Assembly: GCA_030849805.1 (NCBI GenBank)
Contig: JASANZ010002025.1
Span: forward strand, 1 to 35,361
Reading direction: 5' to 3'
Origin: Sergeia podlipaevii
Lineage: Eukaryota > Euglenozoa > Kinetoplastea > Trypanosomatida > Trypanosomatidae
DNA: 35,361 nt
A model generated the notes under the pieces. That model did no database searches and was not told where the DNA came from. It saw nothing but the letters and a program-made list of their open reading frames with translations. Position numbers and translations under genes: made by a program. Positions 8,994 through 18,102 of this stretch are shown here, piece by piece (the stretch's first letter is position 1; every line of letters begins with the position of its first letter).

Positions 8994-10313
8994 ATGTGGG
9001 GAACTCGTCAGGCTGCCTCGGCTACCGGCTCAACGGGTCACGCACGCATAAACAATGCGGCACTTCTGGACGCTCGCAACCCAGCGCTTCTGCGAGAAAT
9101 TGCTGGCAGTGAGGCAAACGAACGAGTTGTCTTAGCACCGCCTGTGTCCGTGTCTACCTCTCCATTGAGCACCGCCGTTGTCAGGGTGAGTGCTGATTCT
9201 AGACGAGACACGGGTCTCCTTAGCGTCTTGCGTCCGCTTACCACAGCTGTCAGATTATCCTCGCACCACCGCCTGTTTCGAGTGGGTGCGCTAGCGATTA
9301 TCTTGACAATAGCCTGGTATACATGTGCGAGGCTTCGTCGTTCACAGCGCCGTCGTGAACTGAAAGCGTTGATGGCCACATGCCTAGCTGACACCAGTGT
9401 TTGCCACTTGTTCGTGAAACCCCCGTGTGCACTGGGGCCCAGCGCAACGGCACGATGCGTGGAGGCCCTTCTACTCATGCGCATTTCGCTGATTCCTTGC
9501 AAAACACACTACATTGCCGATACCTACGCCGCCGATGACATTGCATATGCGTTGGAGTCCCTCCCAGAGATAAAGTTGATGCAATCCAAAGACGCCGCTG
9601 ATGCCAGTAGTCGCGAGCTGCCTGTTGTGATACACAGTGCCTCAAGGAGTGCTTTTGTTGGCTGCCAGGCTATTGAGCTAATGTGTCTTAGCAAGTACCG
9701 CGATCGTCTGTCACACATGGCACTGCGTAACACCGCTGGCGTAGCCAAGGCGCTGTGCGAAAAGCTCGCCTTTTCCTTGGGAGTTTACGTCGGCACAACC
9801 CTACGCGATCACGCCGACATAGCGGCCTACATGATTACCCGCAAGTACCATCTTGCATCTACTCTCCTGGGCGGCATGCGGCTTCGCCTTTGTGGAGACG
9901 ATTTGGTGCAGCTGCGAGATGTAAATGGAGACCCAAGCGCGATTGCGCTCATGGACCGAGAGGAGTACGAGCGCGACTTTATGCGCGATCTGTCCGCGTT
10001 TGAACATACTCTCGGGGCAAAGCCATTCGTGCTGGGTGATCGTCCCTCCGCGTACGACTGCGCCATCTACGCTGCGCTGCTGCCTGTCTTTGCGGCCAAT
10101 GCAGACGCGCAGGTGGCCACCATGAACCGCGCCATTTGCCACGCATTAGAGAGCAACGCCATCCGGCAGTACATGGGCCGCCTCACTCGACTTGCATTTC
10201 CTGATGGCACAACATTCACCATTAACAACTGCCACGACGCCGTCCCGGAAATAGCCCTCGGTCGTGGCGTAAGCATTCCTACTATTCCGCTGCCATCAAC
10301 GGCGGGCTTGTGA
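8994..10313 (+). CDS. Divergent Fax/metaxin-like membrane-anchored GST-fold protein, copy C
   Basis: 439 residues from the ATG at 8994. The N-terminal 90 residues are polar and include LLDARNPALLREIA (24-37), which resembles the 116-residue protein encoded at 13685. A strong hydrophobic segment lies at about 95-112 (FRVGALAIILTIAWYT) and is followed by RRSQRRR, a typical anchor. The thioredoxin-like domain begins at CHLFVKPP, but the S-P-S-x-S and ETFLR motifs are eroded (GPSATARC, EALLLMR), and about 25 extra residues precede ELPVVIH. The C-terminal domain is better preserved, with DREEYERDF, PSAYDCAIYAALLPVF and LTRLAFPDG. It is clearly a paralogue of copies A, B, D and E, but the N-terminal domain may have lost ligand binding. 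A tail-like sequence follows the stop in the +1 frame. Confidence 0.8.
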   Translation: MWGTRQAASATGSTGHARINNAALLDARNPALLREIAGSEANERVVLAPPVSVSTSPLSTAVVRVSADSRRDTGLLSVLRPLTTAVRLSSHHRLFRVGALAIILTIAWYTCARLRRSQRRRELKALMATCLADTSVCHLFVKPPCALGPSATARCVEALLLMRISLIPCKTHYIADTYAADDIAYALESLPEIKLMQSKDAADASSRELPVVIHSASRSAFVGCQAIELMCLSKYRDRLSHMALRNTAGVAKALCEKLAFSLGVYVGTTLRDHADIAAYMITRKYHLASTLLGGMRLRLCGDDLVQLRDVNGDPSAIALMDREEYERDFMRDLSAFEHTLGAKPFVLGDRPSAYDCAIYAALLPVFAANADAQVATMNRAICHALESNAIRQYMGRLTRLAFPDGTTFTINNCHDAVPEIALGRGVSIPTIPLPSTAGL

Positions 10314-10659
10314 CACAAATGTGCCAGCACCAGTGCCTATAGTGGTGCAAGGCCACCCCATCAACATCAACCCATCGCCCGCTACTGCTGCTGCTGCTGC
10401 AGGCGTCAAGTCCACCGCACCTCTAACAGTGGTTGAGTCATCGTCTGCTCACCAACGCAGTGCGGAGACCACCATAGGTAAAGCAGAAAGGAGGACTCCG
10501 GAAAGGAAACCTGCCGCTGTGCCCAACGCTGCAGTGACGAGGTCTGCAGTGCCCACGTTAAATCCAAGCGGTACCACTTCACGTAGTGCTGTGGCTGCTG
10601 GCACAGCAGGGCAAAGCTCTAAGAAGGCATCACCTCCTCCGTCCGCTAAGAAGGTTTGA
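10273..10659 (+). pseudogene. Out-of-frame tail sequence behind copy C, homologous to copy B's tail
   Basis: This open frame runs in +1 relative to copy C from just after an in-frame TAA at 10270-10272, and overlaps the last codons of copy C. It has no ATG in frame. It encodes AAGVKSTAP, SSAHQRSAETT and GKAERRTPERKPAAV, which match the end of copy B (TGVKSTAPSTRSS, SAHQRSAKTT, GKAERKTPERK). The DNA match is in the same frame as in copy B. The likeliest reading is that copy C once ended with this tail, and that a one-base change between 10273 and 10311 (real or a sequencing error) cut it off. A separate gene is unlikely without an ATG. Confidence 0.6.
10392..10519 (+). repeat. Tail-coding repeat, second copy
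   Basis: Partner of the tail repeat at 6606-6733, with the same length, no gaps and about four-fifths identity. The exact blocks are at 10400-10422 and 10443-10464. Confidence 0.85.
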
Positions 10660-10970
10660 AGTCAAGGCATCACTGTGGTGCATTGGTCATTCCTAGTGAT
10701 GCACTAAAGATCCCACCGTTTGGTTGTAAGGAAGTGGGGGATCACATTCGTAAGCTTATTTCTCAAAATGAAATTAAATATAATTAAAAAAAAATTGATG
10801 ACCTTTGAAGACACACTCATAAGCAGTGCATGGAGGTCTGTCATGTAGGCGTTCACGAGGAGCGTCAGCGGAGGAAAGCAATCGACCATTGAGGGACATT
10901 GAATGTTCGAGCAGAGTATCAACCTTGAAGGAGAAAAAATGCTATTTTGTTGTTCTTTTACAATTATTTT

Positions 10971-10991
10971 GTGTGTGTGTGTGTGTGTGTG
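10971..10991. repeat. GT dinucleotide microsatellite
   Basis: Ten tandem GT units in the spacer between copies C and D. Confidence 0.85.
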
Positions 10992-11425
10992 CTTGCGTAG
11001 GAGGAAAAGTAACATCGAAAAGGAATGGGATTGAAGCGAATAAGAAAAGAAGATCTGTGTGTGTTCTTTATATTTCCATTCATTGTTTGTAGCAAGGGAA
11101 CAATGTGAATTACGGTGCCGTTGGTGCGACGGTGTTCCTAAGTCAAGAGTGATTACTTGAAAAAAAAAAAAAAAAATCTCTGCTCAAGGATCCCTGATGT
11201 GATTGTAGACTCCGCTAAACAGTTTCTTTTATTAGTTTAGATATATATGTTTGTTGTGATATGCGAATGCCATTCAAAAAGAAGAACCCAAATGTCATTT
11301 TATTGGTATTAAATTCACTCTAGAAATGTATGATTGAGTGTTTTAATGTGTTCTTGTTCTTATGAAGCGCGAATTTGAGGAGCTTAAAAGAAACAAAAAA
11401 ACATATATGACGCTTCTGTTCGACG

Positions 11426-11454
11426 CCTCTTCCTTTTTTTTTTCATACCTTTAG
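11426..11454 (+). promoter_or_regulatory. Candidate trans-splice acceptor for copy D
   Basis: A C/T tract (about 11426-11450) ends in TTTAG, with the AG at 11453-11454, about 115 bases before the ATG at 11570. Confidence 0.6.
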
Positions 11455-11569
11455 CATCTGGCAACGACTGTGGTGCATCACAAAGCCGGTCAAGTCCACA
11501 CAATTGTTGTTTTGGCTATTTGTTTCTTTTTCTTCATATTATTTTTATTACTTAGTGTTTCGTATCGAT

Positions 11570-12694
11570 ATGCAGGGCCTCGCTGAAAAACTAGTGGAAG
11601 GCGCCACAAAGAAGTACGACGAAGCTGTGCGAGCCCTTCAAGAAAGCCGAGTCACGCTTCAGCGCGCCATGGAACAACTGCAGAAAAACACCGAAGTTGC
11701 CCGCGAACATGTAGAAAACATGACGGAGACGCAGAAGAAGGTCGCATTGGGGGCTGGATCTATGATTAGCGCCTATGTGTTCTATCGCATTGTGCGCTCT
11801 GTAGCGACTGGAGTTTCACATAGACGCCGAGAGAAGCAGTTGAAGGCCATGGAGGAGGATGGCATGCTTCACTTGATGATATTCCCACGCTCCCCATGGG
11901 CACCGAGCATCTCGGCGCCATGCACTAAAGTGGAGACCTTTCTCCGTCTTAGTCAGATCCCCTACACGGTGACGGAAACACTCGATCCGCACGGCTCACC
12001 CAATAACGGTTTGCCATTTATTGTCTATAACAGCAGGCGTGTTGCAGAGTCGCAGCAAATTATTGAATTTCTCACGCGCACCTTCTCAGTCACTCTTGAT
12101 AGCCACCTCTCTCTTGTTCAGCGCAGCCTTGGCTCGGCGTTGAACAGCGCTATGGACTACACTTTAGGGCCCGCGTTCGACCGTATTGCCTTTGTGGAGA
12201 ACCCAGCCATTGCGACGGAGATGCTGCATGGAGCCCTCGGTGTATCGCGTGGCAAGGCTCACCGCATTGCTCGCTCCATGGCAAGTGTGATGCGCAAGCA
12301 TCAGAGCACCACGGCTTTTGGCGCGCTCACCAAGGAACAGTTCTGTATTGAGTTACTGCGCGACTGCGAGGCGATTGAGCTTCAAGTTGGAGACCAATTG
12401 TTTCTGTTTGGTGATAGCCCGTGTACCTATGACTGCAGCGTCTATGCCCGCCTTGCTCCATTCGCTAACATGAAGCAGATTGCAGAGCTGGATGATGTCT
12501 TCATGACTGTCGCGCAGAGTCCGGTTCTTTTGGAATATCTGCAACGCATGACCAAGCATGCATTCCCCGACCTGAAAGACATTGCGGCTGCCACGACTGC
12601 TGCTCAAACAAAGCTCGGTGACATAGAGATCAATGTGGATGATGTGCAAGACGAGTATTCTGACGAAGAAGAGGCAGCAGAAGAAAGCGCATAA
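11570..12694 (+). CDS. Fax/metaxin-like membrane-anchored GST-fold protein, copy D
   Basis: 374 residues. The ATG at 11570 is preferred because upstream the frame lacks ATG and reads as a T-rich leader. Residues 1-55 are charged, with heptad-like spacing (KLVEGATKKYDEAVRALQES), and probably form a helix or coiled coil. A weakly hydrophobic anchor follows at about 57-75 (VALGAGSMISAYVFYRIV). The thioredoxin-like domain starts near 100: MLHLMIFPRSPWAPSISAPC (Cys118), then KVETFLRLSQIPY and LPFIVYN (148-154). The C-terminal domain has LTKEQFCIELLRD, DSPCTYDCSVYARLAPF and KHAFPDLKDI. It ends in an acidic tail (DEYSDEEEAAEES). It is the most compact and regular of the five copies, and lacks the inserts of B, C and E. 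The role is unknown beyond the Fax/metaxin resemblance. Confidence 0.87.
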   Translation: MQGLAEKLVEGATKKYDEAVRALQESRVTLQRAMEQLQKNTEVAREHVENMTETQKKVALGAGSMISAYVFYRIVRSVATGVSHRRREKQLKAMEEDGMLHLMIFPRSPWAPSISAPCTKVETFLRLSQIPYTVTETLDPHGSPNNGLPFIVYNSRRVAESQQIIEFLTRTFSVTLDSHLSLVQRSLGSALNSAMDYTLGPAFDRIAFVENPAIATEMLHGALGVSRGKAHRIARSMASVMRKHQSTTAFGALTKEQFCIELLRDCEAIELQVGDQLFLFGDSPCTYDCSVYARLAPFANMKQIAELDDVFMTVAQSPVLLEYLQRMTKHAFPDLKDIAAATTAAQTKLGDIEINVDDVQDEYSDEEEAAEESA

Positions 12695-13684
12695 AACTGT
12701 GGGGGCTTTATGGTGTTAGGCTGCCTTTTTTCTTTCTCCTTTGTCATTGTAGATGCATAAGGGAAAAAAAAAATTGAACAGGGAACACATGAAGGCGCAC
12801 TTTATTTTTTTCCTTTTACATATACATGACTCTCGTTAGTAGTGTCACCGACGCATTCTTAACTCTTTTTTCTCTTCTTTTTTTCTAAAGCACATGAGAA
12901 CAGCGATGATACGCGCATGCATGTGCTTTCGTCGTTCATAGTTGTCCGTTGTGTTGATTTATGCAACCACCTGTAGTAGCACTATTGTTTTTTGTTTGCT
13001 TTGTCTGTTTTTTCTTACCCTCCTTCAACCTTTGGTAAGCACAGAAGCTTATCTAATTTGAAAAGGGAAGAAAAAGATAATAATGGGGCTTCTTATCAAG
13101 ACGCTCTCTGCGCATCCGTTGTGTCGGTGATCATTATTTTCTTCTTGTATGGTTTTTTTTTTTGTGTGTGTGTGCGGTCGTTAGATACCACTTATCCACT
13201 TTCAAAGGAAGCTATACGCTGAAACGATTGCTTCTGTACATAAATTAGCCTCTTATTCTCTCTGATTTTTGTTGAATACTTTGGTACACACCAGACGCTC
13301 ACACTTACAGACAATCTCTTTCTCCTCCCCGTTCTCTTTATCGATTTTTTCTTTCTTCCTCTTCTTTCGGTTGCACGCTGTGTGGTCATAGGCTTGCACG
13401 CTTGTTGATTAGCGAGAACAACAGAGCGACTTTATTTTTTAGCGTTATCTTGTATGATATAGAGGAATAGTGGTAGTTGACATTGTCTTGAGAGAAAAAG
13501 AAACTTGACTTAGTATAGCAATTCCTTTTTTTATAGTAACGCAAATAGACACTTCTTTTCTAAAACGTAAAAAATAAAGGTGAAAGAACCTTAATCCTTT
13601 GATCTCATCTTTGTGTCTAATACTGTTCCTCCTTCTCCCCCCCCCCTTTTGCATCCCCTTTATTTTTTTCTATTTAAAAAAAAA
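12695..13684. other. Intergenic spacer, no gene seen
   Basis: About 1 kb of T-rich spacer with no credible coding frame. A C-run lies at about 13636-13647, shortly before the next ATG. No AG follows that final pyrimidine tract before the ATG, so the splice site for the next gene probably lies further upstream. Confidence 0.55.
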
Positions 13685-14035
13685 ATGATGTGGGGTTCCG
13701 TTGCGTACGCAACGGTTATACGCTTTTACCAACGCGTCACTGGATATCCAGTGAGAGATCAAGCGTACATTGACGACACACCAGACGTGAACGCGCGTAA
13801 TCCTGAGCTGCTACGTGAACTAGCTGAAAAGGAGGCCGCATTCATCACGGCGCAGCATGGTCCTAGTAGCCGCGCAGAGGAACTACGCCGCCTAGCGGCG
13901 GAGTATGACGCAATCATTAAAGCTTCAGCAGCGCCACGTCCAGAGCTTCGAGAAGCCGTGGATGAGAAAGTGAAGTGGGCAGCGGGAAAAGATGGAGGAG
14001 TAACGGAAGAGGAGCAGAGGGGGAAAAAAACATGA
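13685..14035 (+). CDS. Small protein of unknown function with an ARNPELLREL motif
   Basis: 116 residues starting at a tandem ATGATG (13685). An earlier GTG-started extension is rejected because it reads through the pyrimidine-rich leader. The N-terminus MMWGSVAYATVIRFYQRV could be a short amphipathic or mitochondrial targeting helix. Next comes DVNARNPELLRELAEKEAAF (35-53), then a charged helical region (AEELRRLAAEYDAII) and a Lys/Glu-rich end. Codon use and the balanced amino-acid composition support a real gene. The Met-Trp-Gly start and the A-R-N-P-x-L-L-R-E block also appear near the start of copy C (8994). Its size and helical character would suit an accessory subunit of a mitochondrial complex, but this is only a guess and I do not recognise the family. 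Confidence 0.72.
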   Translation: MMWGSVAYATVIRFYQRVTGYPVRDQAYIDDTPDVNARNPELLRELAEKEAAFITAQHGPSSRAEELRRLAAEYDAIIKASAAPRPELREAVDEKVKWAAGKDGGVTEEEQRGKKT

Positions 14036-15083
14036 TCCTCAAAGGCGTGGGGGGCGGCATATTCCCTCTCTTCTTTCCTATTCTTCTCTAGTATGACTTT
14101 CGTGCGCACCTTAACTCTCACACGTTTTGTATTGATGATTTTCTTTTTTTGTGTGTGTGCATTATGCCGTATAGTAGCTGACTCTTGGTGTCATCAGATA
14201 TTGAAATGATCTACAACGTAATTAAGTATCACTCATACACACATATATATATATTAAATTTACGCCTATATCTTATGATAATTGTTGCTTAATAAAAGGA
14301 AGCGAAATTTTCTACTTTTTGATTACTGTTAGGCAGAGTTGCGTGTTCTTTTTTTTCTTGTGCTCGGGTTTTGTGCGCATGGTCTATGATGATGGTTTAC
14401 ACATATTGAAAGCACATATGCAGGTTGAAAATAGGTGATTGCTCTTGGTTTCTTTGTTGCCTTTTGTTTCAACGTTGCCCTTTCGCATCCTTGTGAAAGA
14501 ATGTCTGGCGGCATTCTTGTCACATACAGTACATCTTTTTTTTTTTTTACTGTTCTCTTCTTTCATACGCATCTCTGGTTTTTTTTTGTTTCTTTTCTTA
14601 CTTACCAAAAAAAAAAAATGTATTTACGTAGAAAGCACGCTCAACCGTCCAGTTCTTTTTTTTTTCTAAGGATTATCAGAGTTGTTTATTCACTAGGCGT
14701 AGCGGAGAGCAGGGAACAGTACTTACCTTTTTCCCCTTTAAAAAAAAAATCCTTTAGTAGTATATACATAGCTTTTACTCAACTAGGTTGTTGTTGTTGT
14801 TTTTTTTTTTAAAGAAAAAAAACGCAAGGAACAAAAAAACTCAAAAAGGGGAAACGTGGAGAGACCCACAGCGCATTACATATACATTTTACTATATTTG
14901 TCATCCGCTCTTCTCTCTCTCTCCCTCTTTCTCCCTCTCTCTCTCTCTATATATATATATATATTCCCTTGTATTTGATTTCGCAACAGGTAGGATTTTT
15001 TGTGTACAATATTTGTTTTTGTTTCTTGTCTTTTTTTTTTTCCATTCATTCTTCACAAAACGCACACGCTCAAAAACTCTCAA
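14036..15083. other. Intergenic spacer with CT and TA repeats, no gene seen
   Basis: About 1 kb, rich in homopolymers. It contains a long CT-rich stretch (about 14910-14948) followed by a TA run (about 14947-14965). The short frames on both strands are low complexity. Confidence 0.6.
14909..14989 (+). promoter_or_regulatory. Candidate trans-splice acceptor for copy E
   Basis: A CT-rich tract (about 14909-14948) and a TA run precede CAACAGG, with the AG at 14988-14989, about 95 bases before the ATG at 15084. Confidence 0.55.
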
Positions 15084-16961
15084 ATGACTTCTTCGCCGTC
15101 GTCCTCCTCATTAGGGAGCAATAGTCTACTGAGTGATCTCTGGGCACTCACCCGTGTTGCCCTGCAGGTGAGCGCCGTCTGTGCCGCTGTAAAGGGCATT
15201 GCGAAACTCCATTATTGCCACGAGCACAGTCGCGCCGACGGCGAAGTACAACGTCTACGCAGTGCTTTTCAGGCCCAACCTTTGCTTCGGACCACTGCAA
15301 CGATTATTGATGAGACAGGGTCAGATGGACCAAGACTGGTTTCGGTGCCTAACTGTAGCGCTATTACTACTACTACTACTACTGGAGACGCAGGCGGCAG
15401 TGAGGCTAGTTTCGCGAGCAGTAGCACCGCCACATCCGCGGCTGGTCGAGTGGAGCCAATTACGATCCGCATTCTCTCCGTGACCTCACGCTCGACGGGT
15501 AGCAGGATCAACCCTAACAACAAATCGACATATATTCGATGGCGTAAGGAAGAGAACTGCGCAGGCGTCTACGGTGCCGAGCGCTATCTCGCGCGAGTGC
15601 ACTTCTTCACGCAGCCACGATGGGCTCTGAGCCCTAGCGTGTCGCCGGTGTGCACTGCTCTAGAAACGTACATGCGTCTCAAGAAGATACCGTACTCTGT
15701 GCACACAGTGAAGGTCCTTCATAATAGCAGCAATGGCCTAAACGAGGCCCGGGTTGATGACATCCCACAAGAATTCAAGACGCCAGAACAGTTTGAGGCA
15801 GAGCGGGCGGCAAAACTGCGGCGCAACGCTGAAGCTTCTGGACATCAACGGCTGCCTTTTATCGTATATAAGGGAGAAGTGGTCAGTGAGTCGCCAGAGG
15901 CGATTGTGGACTTTCTGGCTGAAAAGTTCAACTTTGCACGGGATTATAACGCGGCAACGGTGAAACAGCGGGCGGTTGCGCACTCACTTCGCCGAACCCT
16001 ACGCTACACCTTAAGCATAGAGTACGAGCTTGGTATGCTCCTGGACGCACCAGGCGTGTTTGCTCGCTACGCGGGGCAGGCAATGGGAGTACCTGCGTTG
16101 CTTATGTGGGCGTGGGTAGCGCTGCCGTTCTTCTCTGGGCTCCGCGACGACCTCCACCGCAATCTGAAGGCACACGATCTTGGCTCGCTGACCGCAGTAC
16201 AGCGCGATGCTCGTCTCCTCGCGGACCTGCGCTCACTTGAGGATTTCCTTCGTGCCAGTGGCTACGGGAGCACCGATAGCGGCACCTCGGTTGCTTACAT
16301 GTTTGGTACCGAGCCCACCTTCGAGGATTGCGTTGTTTACGCGTATGTGATGCCGCTTGTTCGCATGAAGGACGATGAGGTGGCCAGCGCAAACGCGAAT
16401 TTTTGCTATGTGCATGAGAGCGCCGTTTTTCGGGCCTTTGTCACCCACATGACGGAGCGAGCCTTTCCTGATTTTGAGAAGATTGTGAATCAATTCTGCG
16501 GCGTGCATGATGACGTTGCGCTCGCTCGCAAGTGGCGCCGCTCACGAGAAGCCGCGCAGCATGCAAAACAGCAGCAGCAAAAGGAAAAGTACCACCACCG
16601 CCTGATGGGCAAAGATCCTCAGTTTGAGGCGGGCAGCCTCGTCACCGATGCGATGACGATCGCGACTCCACACGACCACATTTTCACTAGAAGGCCTGCA
16701 GCGGTCGCTTGCAATGACGATGACTCGGAGGACTCTGATGCTTGCAGCTGCACCCACACGCCAGTGCCGGTCACAGAGCTTCACGTGCTATCAACGAGCA
16801 GTGATGAAAAAGCGAGGCACTCATTCCCGGAAATCCTTCCTGAAAGGGACACCATGCTGCTGGAAACAGGGACGGCAGCGCGCAGAGAAATACCTGTGAT
16901 TCGCAAACTCCCGCCTCCCAGTGTACATCGGCGTCAGCAACAGCAGCAGCAACAACTATAG
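15084..16961 (+). CDS. Long Fax/metaxin-like GST-fold protein with extended ends, copy E
   Basis: 625 residues, by far the longest of the five. The ATG at 15084 follows an A-rich leader; upstream the frame is T-rich and lacks ATG. A moderately hydrophobic segment lies at about 21-40 (ALTRVALQVSAVCAAVKGIA). A long Ser/Thr-rich stretch (about 70-150), including six Thr in a row, comes before the fold. The thioredoxin-like part begins near 170: VHFFTQPRWALSPSVSPVC (Cys190), then ALETYMRLKKIPY. About 40 inserted residues follow (a charged helix, FKTPEQFEAERAAKLRRN), then LPFIVYKG (257-264). The C-terminal domain has SLTAVQRDARLLADL, TFEDCVVYAYVMPLV and TERAFPDFEKI. The last 150 residues are His/Gln/acidic-rich and end in poly-Gln. 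The GST-like core is secure; the flanks look disordered and give no function. Confidence 0.83.
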   Translation: MTSSPSSSSLGSNSLLSDLWALTRVALQVSAVCAAVKGIAKLHYCHEHSRADGEVQRLRSAFQAQPLLRTTATIIDETGSDGPRLVSVPNCSAITTTTTTGDAGGSEASFASSSTATSAAGRVEPITIRILSVTSRSTGSRINPNNKSTYIRWRKEENCAGVYGAERYLARVHFFTQPRWALSPSVSPVCTALETYMRLKKIPYSVHTVKVLHNSSNGLNEARVDDIPQEFKTPEQFEAERAAKLRRNAEASGHQRLPFIVYKGEVVSESPEAIVDFLAEKFNFARDYNAATVKQRAVAHSLRRTLRYTLSIEYELGMLLDAPGVFARYAGQAMGVPALLMWAWVALPFFSGLRDDLHRNLKAHDLGSLTAVQRDARLLADLRSLEDFLRASGYGSTDSGTSVAYMFGTEPTFEDCVVYAYVMPLVRMKDDEVASANANFCYVHESAVFRAFVTHMTERAFPDFEKIVNQFCGVHDDVALARKWRRSREAAQHAKQQQQKEKYHHRLMGKDPQFEAGSLVTDAMTIATPHDHIFTRRPAAVACNDDDSEDSDACSCTHTPVPVTELHVLSTSSDEKARHSFPEILPERDTMLLETGTAARREIPVIRKLPPPSVHRRQQQQQQQL

Positions 16962-17530
16962 ACTCATTCTGCAAGTGCCAGCACGGAGATAGACGCCGTT
17001 AGTGGTGCATGCGACGCTTCTACTTCATCTCCTGTCACCAGCATAGGAGCCACAGGTCCTCCACGGGCGTGCCACGAAGGACGATAGCGTGCGGGGAGGC
17101 TGCCACTCATGAAGAGAAAAGAAGCAAGGAATACGGCGCCTGGAGAGTGTGTGTGTGGCTCGATCGTATGTTTTTTTTTTTTTATTGTTGTTGTTGTTGT
17201 TGGAGATTTGGTATTACTTCCGTGCTTTTCTGACACGTATTCTGGTCTGTCACTATCCACACTTCTCAACTCTATATTTCCTCCTGAGGTACAACGTATA
17301 TGCACTGCGACACGTCTTTTTATTATTTTTCACTATTGGTTCTGTGGTATTTGTTTCACATTTCTTAAATCGAATGCCCTAATAATTAAGATCACTTTCG
17401 CTATAATTATTATTATTATTTCTTGAGGGTGTACTACGCACTTGTGGCCGCACTTGGCGGTATGAATGGCCTGTTTTTCTTCTTATGATTGCCTTTCTGC
17501 CTTATTGTTTCTTCTTGATTTATTTATTTT

Positions 17531-17551
17531 GTGTGTGTGTGTGTGTGTGTT
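17531..17551. repeat. GT dinucleotide microsatellite
   Basis: About ten GT units followed by a T-run, in the spacer before the succinate dehydrogenase gene. Confidence 0.8.
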
Positions 17552-17981
17552 TTTTTTTTTATGTGGACAGCTGAGCAAGCAAGTGTTGCACTACTTTTGC
17601 CTTTTTTGTTGTTGTTGTTCTGTCTTGTTCTCATATTTTCACTAAGTTGTTTTGTTTACACATTTTTATTATTATTATTTTTATAACTTCAGTCAACAGA
17701 ACAAAATTTTATGTGTAAAAAACTGAATCAACCGCAATTGCTTCGTTATGCTTCTTTGTTCAGGAGCTGTTTTGCATGCTTTCAGCTCTTTTATTGTTTT
17801 TTTTTTCAATGTCATAAGGTCATTTAATGATATTTTTTTATTTTCTCGCTCTTATTTTTCCTTTTTTTGCTTTCATGTCATCTCCTTTTTTTTTTTGGTA
17901 GAAACATAGTAGTACGCAACGGAAATTTAGTTCGCTTAGTGTGCGAGCCGCTTTTTTCTGTTCCTCATCCTCCACGCTTCA

Positions 17982-18009
17982 TTTTTTCTTCTTCTTCTTT
18001 CCTCCTAAG
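17982..18009 (+). promoter_or_regulatory. Candidate trans-splice acceptor for SDHA
   Basis: A nearly pure C/T tract (17982-18006) is followed at once by AAG, with the AG at 18008-18009, about 95 bases before the ATG. It is one of the clearest splice signals in the window. Confidence 0.65.
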
Positions 18010-18102
18010 AAAAGAACGGAGATCAACTTCTGCTGGAAGTGATCTGTAATAAACATTTCTATTTAGTTGAAAAGCAATCAGACAAAAAAAGGAAGAAGAA
18101 AT

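Larger units (their letters stand above)
10660..11569. other. Intergenic spacer, no gene seen
   Basis: About 900 bases with a GT dinucleotide run (about 10971-10991), an A-run (about 11160-11176) and a clear splice signal near the 3' end. No credible coding frame was found. Confidence 0.6.
16962..18102. other. Intergenic spacer, no gene seen
   Basis: About 1.1 kb, strongly T-rich, with TTG runs (about 17186-17202 and 17608-17620), ATT runs and a GT run (about 17531-17551). The first 150 bases are of more balanced composition, like coding sequence, but carry no convincing frame. Confidence 0.6.
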
